A DNA stretch of 64,000 bases. It comes from Craterostigma plantagineum (taxonomy: Eukaryota; Streptophyta; Magnoliopsida; Lamiales; Linderniaceae). Shown in pieces: positions 19,351 through 32,213 of the stretch. The position numbers and the translations under genes were made by a program. The first letter of the stretch is position 1, and the number at the start of each line of letters is the position of its first letter. The stretch lies in contig JAPQWV010000050.1 of the NCBI GenBank assembly GCA_027422505.1, positions 2,480,001-2,544,000 of the forward strand. The letters run 5' to 3'. The notes under the pieces are model-generated. The model was given only the letters and a program-made list of their open reading frames with translations. It had not been told where the DNA came from and did no database searches.

Positions 19351-22300
19351 TTATGCTGGCTTGAAATCGAGGTATAATACCTCCTTATCACTCAAATCTT
19401 CCTCGCCTCCATGATAATGCTTCAATCGATGCCCGTTCACCTTGAAAGTACCATGTCCCATACCTGAAATCTCAACAGTACCGTATGAGAAAACACGAGT
19501 AATAGTGAACGGTCCTGACCAAACGTGACCTAAGCTTACCAGGAAAAAGCCTAAGTCGAGAATTAAAGAGGAGGACTTGGTCCCCTTCTTGAAATTCTCG
19601 TCTGTGCCTAATTTTGTTATCATGGTAGGCTTTTGAACGCTCCTTATACATTCTGGCGTTATCATAAGCTGATAAACGCCACTCGTCAAGCTCATTAATT
19701 TGGAGCTGCCGCTTTTCACCGGCTTTCCCCAAATTCATATCTAATGACTTAATTGCCCAATAGGCTTTATGTTCGATTTCTACGGGGAGGTGGCATGCCT
19801 TCCCGTAAACCAATCTATACGGTGTAGTACCTATCGGTGTCTTATACGCGGTCCTATACGCCCAAAGTGCGTCATTAAGCTTATTAGCCCACTCCTTACG
19901 GTTCCCATCTATAGTTTTCTCAAGAATACGTTTTAACTCGCGGTTCACGACTTCTACCTGACCGCTAGCCTGAGGGTGATAAGGGGTTGACAGGCTGTGC
20001 CTAACACCATAACGATCTAAGGTACGTGCAAATTGGGTGTTACAGAAATGGGTGCCTCTATCACTAATGATGCATCTAGGTGCCCCAAATCGTGAAAACA
20101 GTGTTCGTAAAAATCGAACAACAACCCTAGCATCATTCGTGGGTAAAGCCTGCGCCTCGGCCCACTTAGACACATAGTCTACAGCAACCAGAACGTACTT
20201 ATTATTATACGAACTGGGAAATGGGCCCATGAAATCTATACCCCAAACATCGAAAATCTCAGAAACTAGAATAAAATTTTGAGGCATTTCATCACGTTTT
20301 GAGATATTACCTGTGCGCTGACATTGATCACAAATGTCAACGTACCGTTGGGCGTCTTTGAAAATCGTCGGCCAATAAAACCCGCTTTCCAGTACCTTCT
20401 GAGCTGTTCGATTGGCTGCATAATGCCCTCCAGTAGGTCCGCTATGGCAATGCCCTAGAATCTTCGTCGTCTCAGGGAGAGCAACACATCGTCGTATCAC
20501 CTGGTCTGCACATCGCCTGAACAGATATGGATCTTCCCAAAAGTAATACTTCAAGTCAGAAAAGAATTTCTTCTTTTGCTGACTTGTGTATCCCTTTGGT
20601 AGAACCCTCGCAACAAGATAGTTAGCGTAATCTGCAAACCAGGGAGTGTCGTCACTTACCACCTGTATCGCGTAAAGATGCTCGTCTGGGAACCTATCTT
20701 GTATCGGCCTTCCGTCCTTGTGGTATATTTCGGACTCCTCCAGTCGAGAGAGGTGATCCGCCGCTAGGTTCTCCGCACCTTTCTTATCCCGAATCTCAAT
20801 ATCGAACTCTTGCAGTAGTAGGATCCATCTGATCAGCCGTGGCTTGGCGTCGGGCTTTGCTAACAAGTACTTAAGAGCAGAATGGTCAGTAAAAACAATA
20901 ACTTTGGATAGGATAAGATATGACCTGAACTTGTCGAAAGCAAACACGACGGCCAACAGCTCCTTTTCGGTGGTCGTGTAATTAGCTTGGGCTGCGTCTA
21001 GCGTCTTACTCGCGTAATATATCGGCCTGAAATGGTTGTCCTTACGCTGCCCTAGCACGGCCCCAACTGCATAGTCACTAGCATCGCACATTAGTTCAAA
21101 GGGCAGCCCCCAGTCAGGGGCGACCATGATAGGTGCTGCGATCAATCGCTCCTTAAGCAAATTAAAGGCATGCAAACATTCATCGTTAAAATCAAACGGA
21201 GCATCTTTCTCAAGTAATCTAGACATGGGTCGAGCAATTTTAGAAAAATCCTTAATGAACCTACGATAAAAGCCAGCATGTCCTAGAAAACTCCTAATTG
21301 ATCTCACGTTCGAGGGGACAGGTAATTTTTCTATTGTCTCTAATTTAGCTCGGTCCACTTCGATTCCTTTAGAGGAAATCTTATGGCCCAGAACTATACC
21401 CTCTCGAACCATGAAATGACACTTCTCCCAATTAAGTGCCAAGTTCGTTTATTCGCAGCGTGCGAGTACAAGCTTCAGATTAGCAAGGCATACATCAAAC
21501 GACGACCCAAATACCGACAAATCATCCATAAACACCTCCATTACCTCACCTACCAACTCGTCGAATATTGACATCATACATCGCTGGAAGGTGGCCGGAG
21601 CGTTGCATAGACCGAATGGCATCCTTCGATACGCAAACGTACCGAAGGGACAAGTGAATGTGGTCTTCTCCTGGTCCTCAGGTGCAATGGGAATCTGCAG
21701 ATATCCTGAAAGACCATCGAGAAAGCAATAAAATGAATGACCAGATAATTTTTCTAGCATTTGATCAATAAATGGTAAGGGGAAATGGTCCTTTCTCGTG
21801 GCGTCGTTTAATTTTCTGTAGTCGATGCACACACGCCACCCAGTAACGGTCCTTGTTGGAATCAATTCATTCTTATCGTTAGTGACGACCGTCATTCCTC
21901 CCTTCTTCGGGACCACTTGGACCGGACTTACCCAAGCGCTATCTGAGATAGGGTAGATCATCCCCGCGTCTAATAGCTTAATAACCTCTTTCTTCACGAC
22001 ATCTTTCATATTCGGATTGAGTCGCCTTTGACGTTGGGCGACTGGCTTAAACTCGTCCTCCATCAGGATCTTATGCGTACAGTAGCTCGGACTGATCCCT
22101 CTGATGTCGGATAACTTCCACGCCAATGCCTTCTTGTGTGCTCTCAACACTTCCAAAAGCTGGCCCTTCTGTCCGTCGTCGAGACTCGATGAAATGATGT
22201 CTGGTAGCCCTCCATTGCTGCTAAGGAACGCGTACTCGAGGTGGTCGGGCAGCGGCTTCAACTCTAGGACCGGTGGCTCCTCGACCGAGCTCTTTTCCTT

Positions 22301-24940
22301 GTCCTCTTCGCTGCTCTCGTCGATGGCTATGATAGGCTCGTCGACCTCCTCCCCACACTCGTCGATTGCCATAAGTGTATGCATGTCCTGTTCGCCGACC
22401 TGTGACAGACCTTGCACGGAAAAGAGAAAGTCGTGCTCAAACACGTCTAAGAAATAGCATTTATCATCTTGTTCGCCGCTCTTTTTCATCGAGTCGGCCA
22501 TATTAAAAGTAACTTTCTCGCCGTCTACTGTCAAGGTTAAAGTACCATTCCTAACGTCTATCATGGTTTCTCCTGTGGCTAAGAACGGTCTGCCTAATAT
22601 CAACGGGACATTATCATCCTCCTCCATGTCCAAAATAACGAAATCAGCAGGAATTACGAACTTATCCACTTTAACTAGAACGTCCTCGATAACACCTCGA
22701 GGATACTTCAACGATCTATCGGCTAACTGCAAGCTCATCCTAGTGGGTCGTGGCTCACCTAATCCTAAGCGCTTAAACATTGAATATGGCATTAAATTAA
22801 TGCTAGCACCTAAGTCAGCTAACGCACGCTCAACAACTAAGTCTCCTATAAGACAGGGAATAGTAAAACTCCCTGGGTCCTTAAGCTTCTTAGGGATCTT
22901 GCTTTGGAGTATCGCCGAGCACTCTCCTCGCAGACATACAGTGGAGACGTGTTCGAGCTTCCTTCTGTTCGTCAGTAAGTCCTTCAAGAACTTGGCGAAG
23001 CTGGGCATCTGCGTAATAGCTTCAACAAAAGGTAAGTTAATATGTAATTCCTTACACATACCCATAAATTTACCAAATTGTGCCTCGTCTTTGTCCTTCT
23101 TTAGTCGGGCCAGGTAAGGAATTTTTGGCTGGTATGGCTTCACCGGTGGTCGCTCAATCTCCTTTGCCTTTTCTTTTTGAGGCTCGACCTTTTCCTTTTC
23201 AGCTTCAGCATTTTCCTTCTCAGCTTCGGCTTTCTCAGCGTTGTCGCCTTTGCCTACTTCCACTTCTGGCTCGTCGTGGACCTCGACCTCAGCTTTATCA
23301 TTTGATTTCTTCTTGGGAAGTACCTCTTGCAACTCTCTTCCGTTTCTCAGGGTGACCGCCTTGCAATACTCCTTAGGATTTGGTTCGGTATAACTTGGGA
23401 GTGATCCCTGAGTTCGCTCAGCCAACTGCTTCGCCATCTGGCCCACTTGTTGCTCCAATTTCTTGATAGAGGCGTCTGTGTTCTGGGCACGTACTTCTAT
23501 GTACTCCTCCATCTTATTCATTCGACTCTCGTGGGCTTGAGTGGTGTTGCTGAAATTTGTGAGGAGCATCTTCATCATGTCCTTCATCTCCCTCATGTCA
23601 TCAGATCCTCCTGCGGGTGCGTTTTGGTACTGTCGTGGCGGCCCGTTTTGGAATCCGGACGGTCTGGGCTGAAATCCTGGCGGTCCTTGGCCCTGATGGT
23701 TCTGATTTCCGTATGCCAAGTTTGGATGTGTCCGAGGCTGGAAACTTCGCTGGCCACCTTGGTAATTGCCCATATAGTCTACGTGCTCCAGCGACTGCCC
23801 AAGTTGGCATTCCGACGTCTCATGGGCTGCTCCACAAATCCCGCACAAGGGTATGTATGGCGTATGCTGCGTCGGTGCGGTGGTCGCCACGGCGTTCACG
23901 GGCTGTGTCTGCCCGGATTTCGGTAGGAGTGCGCCGATAACGGTCTGCAACTGAGAGTTTGTTGCAGCAATTTGTTGCTGGAGCGCTTCGAATTTGGCAT
24001 TCGTGGCCGTCTCCTCGCTAACTCCGAACACGCCTGGCGTCTTGATCCTCGTGTTACCCCTCATGAAGCTATTCCTTGAGTAGTCTTCGATTAAATTCCA
24101 GGCGTCTGTGGCATTGAGCTTCACGAGCCCTCCTCCTGCGGCTCCATCTAGCATATGAACTGTTTGATCATTGAGGCCCTCGTGAAATCGGTTGATCTGG
24201 GCTGCCTTCGACATCCCGTGCTGCGGGCACCTCTTCAGTAGCGCCTTGTATCGCTCCCACACCTCGTAAAGATTCTCCGAATCCTTCTGATGAAACAGAG
24301 ATATTTCCGTCTTCAGTCGCAAGACTTTCGTCAATGGGAAATAATGGCCGATAAATGCTGCTCGTAGCTCTTCCCAAGTAGTGATTGATCTGGGCGGTAG
24401 CATCTCCAACCAGTCCTTCGCCCTGTACTTGAGTGAAAATGGAAACAACATCAGCTTGATCGCATCACTCGGGACCCCATTAATCTTAATGGTGTCTGTT
24501 ACTGTAAGAAAGGCCTTCAGGTGGGAGTAAGGATCATCATCGGGATTTCCTTCAAACTGGGCCGTCTGAAAGATCATCTGAAGCCAGGCATGCTTCAGTT
24601 CGAAATTGTTGTTCTCGATCGGCGGAATAACGATCGCTGATTCAGTTCCGCCGAGGGAGGCGCTCTTGAGTAGATCTTGTAAAGATTGTTCCTCTTCTTG
24701 GTCCTGGTGGACCGGTACTCTGCGTTCAGCCATCTCGACTTCTGTCTCTCGACCGTCTACAGATGCCTCGGTTCGAGAATTCTCTGCCGACTCCTGAGAG
24801 TTGTCCTCCGAGTAGCTAACCAGTGCTTCCTGATAGTTACTAGCCGTGCCTTCTGAATTGTATCTGAGCTGCCTTCGTAACTTTCGCTCGAAATCTGGAT
24901 CTCCTTCAACAATGGGACCTGATGGGTGGCTTCGGGTCAT
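19351..24940 (-). pseudogene. Athila 1 gag-pol, one nonsense codon and one frameshift
   Basis: Starts MTRSHPSGPIVEGDPDFERK at 24940. Gag capsid region with AKDWLEMLPPRSITTWEEL lies near residues 130-300 and a CxxCx3Hx4C knuckle (CGICGAAHETSEC) near 367. Protease LADLGASINLMP is near 708. Reverse transcriptase has VCIDYRKLND and FMDDLSVF near 1137. The in-frame TAA at 21449-21451 interrupts RT (Athila 2 has GAA there). Frame continues from 21442 with RNase H ([19 protein letters not shown]), integrase HHCC (HYAANRT...CDQCQ) and the catalytic acids in [15 protein letters not shown] and [10 protein letters not shown] 1-nt T insertion near 19530 shifts the last ~60 codons, which continue in another frame to the stop at 19351. 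Confidence 0.9.
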
Positions 24941-25147
24941 CCACTGTCAAATAGTACCTTCAATGAGTGAAAGCGAAAATTAGCGAAGAACTAGACAAAT
25001 ACGTTGAAAAGGTAACGAGACTAATAATGATGTAGAAACAGATAACGCAATTAACAAGAAACTGAAAAATGTAAAATAATATAGCTAAATTACCGAACTA
25101 GGGTGTTCCTAATATCAATCTATTCCCCGGCAACGGCGCCAAAAACT
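24941..25147 (-). other. Athila 1 leader between 5' LTR and gag
   Basis: Contains the PBS at 25124-25141 (plus strand TCCCCGGCAACGGCGCCA, the 3' end of plant tRNA-Asp) and an untranslated leader to the gag ATG. Confidence 0.75.
25124..25141 (-). promoter_or_regulatory. Primer binding site, tRNA-Asp type, Athila 1
   Basis: Minus strand TGGCGCCGTTGCCGGGGA, complementary to plant tRNA-Asp, 6 nt from the LTR edge at 25148. This primer is typical of the Athila lineage. Confidence 0.85.
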
Positions 25148-26815
25148 TGATAGCGTGCGTGTATGTTTAAATAAATGTTCGTGCGAGTACGTCAAGTAAT
25201 AATTAAAACGAATATATTATAACTAAAACCACGCGCGATAGGCAGTGTACCTATCGTTCGTAATATAGCTATAGCGAATATCCGAGTATCGATCACGAGG
25301 AATAAATTGATTACTAGTATTGACCTATCGATTCGATATTTAACCTAAATAAAATAACAGGATTTGTTTATGTTACGAACTAATTTAACAAGGCAACTTG
25401 AAGGATTGGAAAACAAGGAGGCACAACTAGAAATAGTAAGAGTGATTTAAGATGACAAATATGTGTTCGGGGTTCGAATCCCGAAGGGTATTGTCGGCTA
25501 AGGCTACGGAATATCGCTCCTACGTGATTATCGACTAAATCGCAGTAATTTTCTACCCACTCACGGATTTGCTGTCGCCCTAAACGTTCGTGGGGATCTA
25601 AGTTTAGCGATTACTAGATGGCGAGGATCGAGTATTTGCTGTCGCCCTATACTCGAATCCTAACGTCTATGAATGGCCTAATCGTTATTTAGCTGTCGCC
25701 CTAAACGATATACCACACATTCATATCAACACATAGACATATTGATACGAAGAAACAATATCATAGATCGATAAATAGTCGAATACACGTGTTCACGATT
25801 ATCCTACGCCTTAACTACGACATAACCCAACGTTCATCTATTCCCAAACACACAAGAGGATTAGCTACTCATATTGAACGTTACAACAACGAGATTTAAG
25901 GGAAACGAGGATAGAGAACTCATAAAAACTTCCCTAAGAAGTGAATATGGCGTTTCCGAGGTGGAGCTCTCGTTCCTCGATCGTATGAGCGTAGCTTCGT
26001 TGTTGGATCGTTCCTTGAGCTTCTCCGAATCACGGGACTACTTCTAGTGTTCTTCCTTCTCTTCTTTGCTCTAAGTTTTCGTCCCTATGAGGTTCCTCTT
26101 GAGTTCTAAGGCCAGCCCCCCTTTTTTGCTTCGAAAATGGGCTAAAACCCTGAAATTAGGCACGTTCACGGCCTCTTATCGGGCCTTCACGGCCGTGAAG
26201 GCGGCTAAAAACCCTATTTCTTGACTTTCTGGCATGAGTCACGGCCTCTTGCATCGGCAGTCACGGCCGTGACTATGTTGAATTTCCATTCGTTGAACTC
26301 TCTGCCTTGATTCACGGCTTGTTGCATAAGCCCTCACGGCCGTGAAGAGGTGGTAGTTTCTTCTTAGAGTTCTCTGTCCAGCTTCACGGCCTCGTGCGAG
26401 ATGAGTCACGGCCGTGAGTGCAGCTACTCCAACTCTCTGCTGTCGTTCACGGCCTCTTGCAAGGGAGCTCACGGCCGTGACACCTTCCTTTGAACTTTCT
26501 GTCCTCATTCACGGCTACCTACATCATGGTTCACGGCCGTGACACTGGAGGCTTTCTTCTTCTTACTCTCACTGCCCACGTTCACGGCCTCTTGCAAGAT
26601 CGTTCACGGCCGTGACTGGTTACTGGCAGCTTCAAACTTTGCCATTTTCGCGTCGTTTTCGCCTCGTTTTCGTTCCTTTTCTCTCGATAATCATTCGGAG
26701 GTCCTACAATATTTAAATGAGTGTAAATAGAGCCAATAAATGCATAGAATGATCAAAACTTTCCTATTATAACTCAAATAAACATAACAATAAACGTATT
26801 AAAATACGTTTATCA
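25148..26815 (-). repeat. Athila 1 5' LTR
   Basis: 1668 bp, almost identical to 12715-14380, including the palindrome array (26164-26617), three hairpins (about 25561-25715) and the B-box-like motif (about 25465). Confidence 0.9.
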
Positions 26816-27070
26816 CGCGCCTTCAGCTCACTTCAGGACTGTTCACGGCCTGGAGCAGCCCAGTCACGGCCGTGACTGGGTCGGGCGCCTTCAGCTCTTT
26901 GCTCACTGCCAAGGGTCACGGCCGTGACCCTTGGTGCACGTGACCGTGAATAGTAACAGCGAGCACGTTATGATTCATTCTTCGCTCGAAATCATCCCCG
27001 ATCGTTCTCCGACTTGTTCCCATCGATCTTAGCACCAAGTAACCGAGTTTTGGGTCACTAAATCCCAACA
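26816..27070 (-). repeat. LTR 3 of the TR-GAG array, right part
   Basis: 255 bp beginning with the second CGCGC TSD copy and ending AATCCCAACA, completing the LTR started at 12217. Confidence 0.9.
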
Positions 27071-27269
27071 ATCTCCACCTTGAACCAAGAACTCGACTCA
27101 ACTTCAAGAAGTTCTTCTCTCAACAAGGCAAATGATTGTTCTCGACCCTCGAACTCCACCTCGAACCTTCTTTCCTTCGTAGCTCGACCTTTGCCCGCCC
27201 CGCCCTCGATCAGAGGGCCTTCGAAAACCTTATCAATGCAAGTGATAAGACAAGAAGGATTAGACAAAC

Positions 27270-27527
27270 TCATACCTTCTTCGCAACCGAAATCAGCCCG
27301 GTTTGGCTTATCGATTTCCCGGAAATCCCAGCTTTATGGCGCTCCACCTCGAGCCACTTACAGCTGTCGAACGGCTTCTTTAAAGACCCCTTTGCCGGCC
27401 CGTGGGTCTGAGCTTCCATGGATGGCTCGCCGTCCTCGCTTTCGAAGCCTCTCCACCTCAAGCTATCCTCACTATTGCTTGGGAAAATCTCAGAATTTGC
27501 CCGAGCTTCTCTTAAGTCGTTCTCCAC
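27270..27527 (-). CDS. Downstream ORF2 of TR-GAG unit 3 (unknown)
   Basis: 85-residue post-gag ORF identical in layout to unit 2. Confidence 0.25.
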   Translation of the reverse strand: MENDLREARANSEIFPSNSEDSLRWRGFESEDGEPSMEAQTHGPAKGSLKKPFDSCKWLEVERHKAGISGKSISQTGLISVAKKV

Positions 27528-27557
27528 CTCAAGACAATGGTTTCCTTCACGCCTTAG

Positions 27558-28799
27558 CTAGTCGTGAAGCCCTTTCTGTGCCCTTGAAGTTCTCTGCCTG
27601 CGCCTCTTCAAAGCATGGCCTTCAAGCACATAAATTCCGTTCTTCTTGAAGCCTCGCATGACCTCTCGCCACCCTTCAAGCACCTTGATGTGCTTTGCCC
27701 CGATTTTGGTTGTGTAGCCTTGATCATCTAGCACGCCAACAGAGATCAAGTTACTCTTTAACGCTGGGACGTATCTCACGTCTTCAAGGACTCGAATACC
27801 TCCTCCATCAAGCTTCAAACGCACCTTTCCCGTCCCATACACCTTGCAAATGCTGTCATTGCCCAAGACCACCGTGTCTCCCTCAATCTTCTTGAAATCT
27901 TGAATCCAAGATTTGTTGCTCGTGATGTGAAACGTACACCCCGAGTCCAAGACCCATTCCTTAGCATCTTCTTGCCCATACGCCATGAGAACTTCCGCTG
28001 ATTCGTAGCCTTCATCTTCAACACAATTAGCCTCACAAGCATTAGGGGTTTTAGACGCATACCTTGTAAAGTTTGGGCAATTCCTTCGAATATGGCCTTC
28101 TTCGTGGCAGTGGTAGCACCTTATGGGACTTCTAACTTCTCCCTTTCCTTCCTTCTTCGACTTCTTGCCTTGCCATTTCGCAGCTTTCTCTCGAACGTGT
28201 AGCAATTCTGCCGATGGATCCACACGAACTTCTGCCTTGGTAGTGAGTTGCTTCGATGCAATCACCGAGAGCACGTCTTCCAATTTCAGAGCGTCTCGCC
28301 CATAGAGAAGCGTCTCCTTGAAGTGCTCGTGACTCTTAGGTAAAGCGCAGAGCAAAAGAAGCGCTTTATCTTCATCTTTCATCGGCTCATCGATGTTATC
28401 AAGGTCAAGCGTCAATTTCTGGAATTGATCGAGTTGCGCTTCAACCGATCGATCTTCCACCATCTTGAAGGAATAGAGCGCTTGCTTTAGGTATAGCCTC
28501 CTTGCTAGGGTCTTCGTCATGTAAAGATCTTCAAGTTTCTTCCACAATTCGTCAGGTTTTGTCTCCTTCGAAACCTTCCTCAAGACTTGATCGGATAGGC
28601 TCAAGATTATAGCGCTGTGCGCCTTCGATCGGATCTTCGCCTTTGCATCCGCCGTCAAGGTCGTGGGGAGCATCTCCTTCTCCTCCTTAAAGGCTTCCTC
28701 TAGGCCTTGTTGAATCATGATCGCCTTCATTTTGAGCTTCCATAGCCCAAAATCGTTCTCCCCCGTGAACTTCTCCATTTCGAACCTATTCTGCGTCAT
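27558..28799 (-). CDS. Gag-protease ORF, TR-GAG unit 3
   Basis: 413 residues, intact, nearly identical to unit 2, with the CCHC knuckle and DSG protease motif present. Confidence 0.85.
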   Translation of the reverse strand: MTQNRFEMEKFTGENDFGLWKLKMKAIMIQQGLEEAFKEEKEMLPTTLTADAKAKIRSKAHSAIILSLSDQVLRKVSKETKPDELWKKLEDLYMTKTLARRLYLKQALYSFKMVEDRSVEAQLDQFQKLTLDLDNIDEPMKDEDKALLLLCALPKSHEHFKETLLYGRDALKLEDVLSVIASKQLTTKAEVRVDPSAELLHVREKAAKWQGKKSKKEGKGEVRSPIRCYHCHEEGHIRRNCPNFTRYASKTPNACEANCVEDEGYESAEVLMAYGQEDAKEWVLDSGCTFHITSNKSWIQDFKKIEGDTVVLGNDSICKVYGTGKVRLKLDGGGIRVLEDVRYVPALKSNLISVGVLDDQGYTTKIGAKHIKVLEGWREVMRGFKKNGIYVLEGHALKRRRQRTSRAQKGLHD

Positions 28800-28837
28800 C
28801 TGAGAATCGCGTGTAGTTCCACGCTCACCGCACCAAT

Positions 28838-29561
28838 TGTTGAGAATTCGGCGCCCTTAGATTCGTAACTCAGAGATCTTTCGTGGGTTTGTGAAGATTG
28901 AATCGAAAGATTCGATCTTGGTAGAGAAATCGATCAAAAACAGAGAGGAGAAAAAAAACTGGTAAAAAACAGAGGGTTTAACGTGGTTCGACCCAAGAAA
29001 TGGTCTACGTCCACGGATCAACGCTTCGATTATATTCCGAACACTTTACAGAGATTACAAGTTCTAAGCTTACTCTCTCAATCCACCGTTCAAAGATCGA
29101 GCTAAAATGACCAATATATAGAAGATATAAGTTCTAGAAGGTTCTCACTCGAAATAGAGATTCGGTTTCAACTTCTATCAAGAAACTGTCGCATGTCACG
29201 GTCTCTAAGCTGCTACGTCACAGCCGTGACTCAGTCGGGACTCTAATTCTTCAGTTTCTGCTCTTTGTCACGGCCTCGTACATCGCCATTCACGGCCGTG
29301 ACAACTTCCCGCGTTCAAACGATCATTTCGCGCGCCTTCAGCTCACTTCAGGACTGTTCACGGCCTGGAGCAGCCCAGTCACGGCCGTGACTGGGTCGGG
29401 CGCCTTCAGCTCTTTGCTCACTTGGTGCACGTGACCGTGAATAGTAACAGCGAGCACGTTATGATTCATTCTTCGCTCGAAATCATCCCCGATCGTTCTC
29501 CGACTTGTTCCCATCGATCTTAGCACCAAGTAACCGAGTTTTGGGTCACTAAATCCCAACA
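28838..29561 (-). repeat. LTR 4 of the TR-GAG array, with a 24-bp deletion
   Basis: 724 bp. It lacks the 24 bp that in other LTRs form most of the 26-bp perfect palindrome (between CTCAC and TTGGTGC near 29422), so one TCACGGCCGTGA site is lost. Confidence 0.9.
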
Positions 29562-29760
29562 ATCTCCACCTTGAACCAAGAACTCGACTCAACTTCAAGA
29601 AGTTCTTCTCTCAACAAGGCAAATGATTGTTCTCGACCCTCGAACTCCACCTCGAACCTTCTTTCCTTCGTAGCTCGACCTTTGCCCGCCCCGCCCTCGA
29701 TCAGAGGGCCTTCGAAAACCTTATCAACGCAAGTGATAAGACAAGAAGGATTAGACAAAC

Positions 29761-30018
29761 TCATACCTTCTTCGCAACCGAAATCAGCCCGGTTTGGCTT
29801 ATCGATTTCCCGGAAATCCCAGCTTTATGGCGCTCCACCTCGAGCCACTTACAGCTGTCGAACGGCTTCTTTAAAGACCCCTTTGCCGGCCCGTGGGTCT
29901 GAGCTTCCATGGATGGCTCGCCGTCCTCGCTTTCGAAGCCTCTCCACCTCAAGCTATCCTCACTATTGCTTGGGAAAATCTCAGAATTTGCCCGAGCTTC
30001 TCTTAAGTCGTTCTCCAC
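29761..30018 (-). CDS. Downstream ORF2 of TR-GAG unit 4 (unknown)
   Basis: 85-residue post-gag ORF, same as units 2 and 3. Confidence 0.25.
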   Translation of the reverse strand: MENDLREARANSEIFPSNSEDSLRWRGFESEDGEPSMEAQTHGPAKGSLKKPFDSCKWLEVERHKAGISGKSISQTGLISVAKKV

Positions 30019-30048
30019 CTCAAGACAATGGTTTCCTTCACGCCTTAG

Positions 30049-31289
30049 CTAGTCGTGAAGCCCTTTCTGTGCCCTTGAAGTTCTCTGCCTGCGCCTCTTC
30101 AAAGCATGGCCTTCAAGCACATAAATTCCGTTCTTCTTGAAGCCTCGCATGACCTCTCGCCACCCTTCAAGCACCTTGATGTGCTTTGCCCCGATTTTGG
30201 TTGTGTAGCCTTGATCATCTAGCACGCCAACAGAGATCAAGTTACTCTTTAACGCTGGGACGTATCTCACGTCTTCAAGGACTCGAATACCTCCTCCATC
30301 AAGCTTCAAACGCACCTTTCCCGTCCCATACACCTTGCAAATTCTGTCATTGCCCAAGACCACCGTGTCTCCCTCGATCTTCTTGAAATCTTGAATCCAA
30401 GATTTGTTGCTCGTGATGTGAAACGTACACCCCGAGTCCAAGACCCATTCCTTAGCATCTTCTTGCCCATACGCCATGAGAACTTCCGCCGATTCGTAGC
30501 CTTCATCTTCAACACAATTAGCCTCACAAGCATTAGGGGTTTTAGACGCATACCTTGTAAAGTTTGGGCAATTCCTTCGAATATGGCCTTCTTCGTGGCA
30601 GTGGTAGCACCTTATGGGACTTCTAACTTCTCCCTTTCCTTCCTTCTTCGACTTCTTGCCTTGCCATTTCGCAGCTTTCTCTCGAACGTGTAGCAATTCT
30701 GCCGATGGATCCACACGAACTTCTGCCTTGGTAGTGAGTTGCTTCGATGCAATCACCGAGAGCACGTCTTCCAATTTCAGAGCGTCTCGCCCATAGAGAA
30801 GCGTCTCCTTGAAGTGCTCGTGACTCTTAGGTAAAGCGCAGAGCAAAAGAAGCGCTTTATCTTCATCTTTCATCGGCTCATCGATGTTATCAAGGTCAAG
30901 CGTCAATTTCTGGAATTGATCGAGTTGCGCTTCAACCGATCGATCTTCCACCATCTTGAAGGAATAGAGCGCTTGCTTTAGGTATAGCCTCCTTGCTAGG
31001 GTCTTCGTCATGTAAAGATCTTCAAGTTTCTTCCACAATTCGTCAGGTTTTGTCTCCTTCGAAACCTTCCTCAAGACTTGATCGGATAGGCTCAAGATTA
31101 TAGCGCTGTGCGCCTTCGATCGGATCTTCGCCTTTGCATCCGCCGTCAAGGTCGTGGGGAGCATCTCCTTCTCCTCCTTAAAGGCTTCCTCTAGGCCTTG
31201 TTGAATCATGATCGCCTTCATTTGAGCTTCCATAGCCCAAAATCGTTCTCCCCCGTGAACTTCTCCATTTCGAACCTATTCTGCGTCAT
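30049..31289 (-). pseudogene. Gag-protease ORF, TR-GAG unit 4, frameshifted
   Basis: One T is missing in the T-run near 31221, so the usual start (near 31289) is out of frame with the rest. The long frame begins at an internal MEAQMKAIM. Remaining domains match the other units. Confidence 0.85.
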
Positions 31290-31327
31290 CTGAGAATCGC
31301 GTGTAGTTCCACGCTCACCGCACCAAT

Positions 31328-32074
31328 TGTTGAGAATTCGGCGCCCTTAGATTCGTAACTCAGAGATCTTTCGTGGGTTTGTGAAGATTGAATCGAAAGA
31401 TTCGATCTTGGTAGAGAAATCGATCAAAAACAGAGAGGAGAAAAAAACTGGTAAAAAACAGAGGGTTTAACGTGGTTCGACCCAAGAAATGGTCTACGTC
31501 CACGGATCAACGCTTCGATTATATTCCGAACACTTTACAGAGATTACAAGTTCTAAGCTTACTCTCTCAATCCACCGTTCAAAGATCGAGCTAAAATGAC
31601 CAATATATAGAAGATATAAGTTCTAGAAGGTTCTCACTCGAAATAGAGATTCGGTTTCAACTTCTATCAAGAAACTGTCGCATGTCACGGTCTCTAAGCT
31701 GCTACGTCACAGCCGTGACTCAGTCGGGACTCTAATTCTTCAGTTTCTGCTCTTTGTCACGGCCTCGTACATCGCCATTCACGGCCGTGACAACTTCCCG
31801 CGTTCAAACGATCATTTCGCGCGCCTTCAGCTCAGTCCAGGACTGCTCACGGCCTGGAGCAGCCCAGTCACGGCCGTGACTGGGTCGGGCGCCTTCAGCT
31901 CTTTGCTCACTGCCAAGGGTCACGGCCGTGACCCTTGGTGCACGTGACCGTGAATAGTAACAGCGAGCACGTTATGATTCATTCTTCGCTCGAAATCATC
32001 CCCGATCGTTCTCCGACTTGTTCCCATCAATCTTAGCACCAAGTAACCGAGTTTTGGGTCACTAAATCCCAACA
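31328..32074 (-). repeat. LTR 5 of the TR-GAG array
   Basis: 747 bp, complete, with the palindrome array and 26-bp palindrome. Confidence 0.9.
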
Positions 32075-32213
32075 ATCTCCACCTTGAACCAAGAACTCGA
32101 CTCAACTTCAAGAAGTTCTTCTCTCAACAAGGCAAATGATTGTTCTCGACCCTCGAACTCCACCTCGAACCTTCTTTCCTTCGTAGCTCGACCTTTGCCC
32201 GCCCCGCCCTCGA

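Larger units (their letters stand above)
12715..26815 (-). mobile_element. Athila 1: Ty3/gypsy (Athila lineage) element, 14.1 kb
   Basis: Two LTRs of 1666 and 1668 bp, a tRNA-Asp-type PBS, gag-pol on the minus strand and an Athila-type third ORF define a near full-length element. The only LTR length differences I noticed are two 1-nt run differences (C run at about 13420 versus 25855; A run at about 13715 versus 26145), so insertion is very recent. Even so gag-pol has a nonsense codon and a frameshift. It is inserted in LTR 3 of the TR-GAG array. Confidence 0.92.

Noticed and set aside
24168..24377. Short ORFs within Athila gag-pol on both strands (also 22563-23117, 42503-43057)
   Set aside because: They are shadows of gag-pol; equivalent frames in both copies reflect the shared coding sequence.
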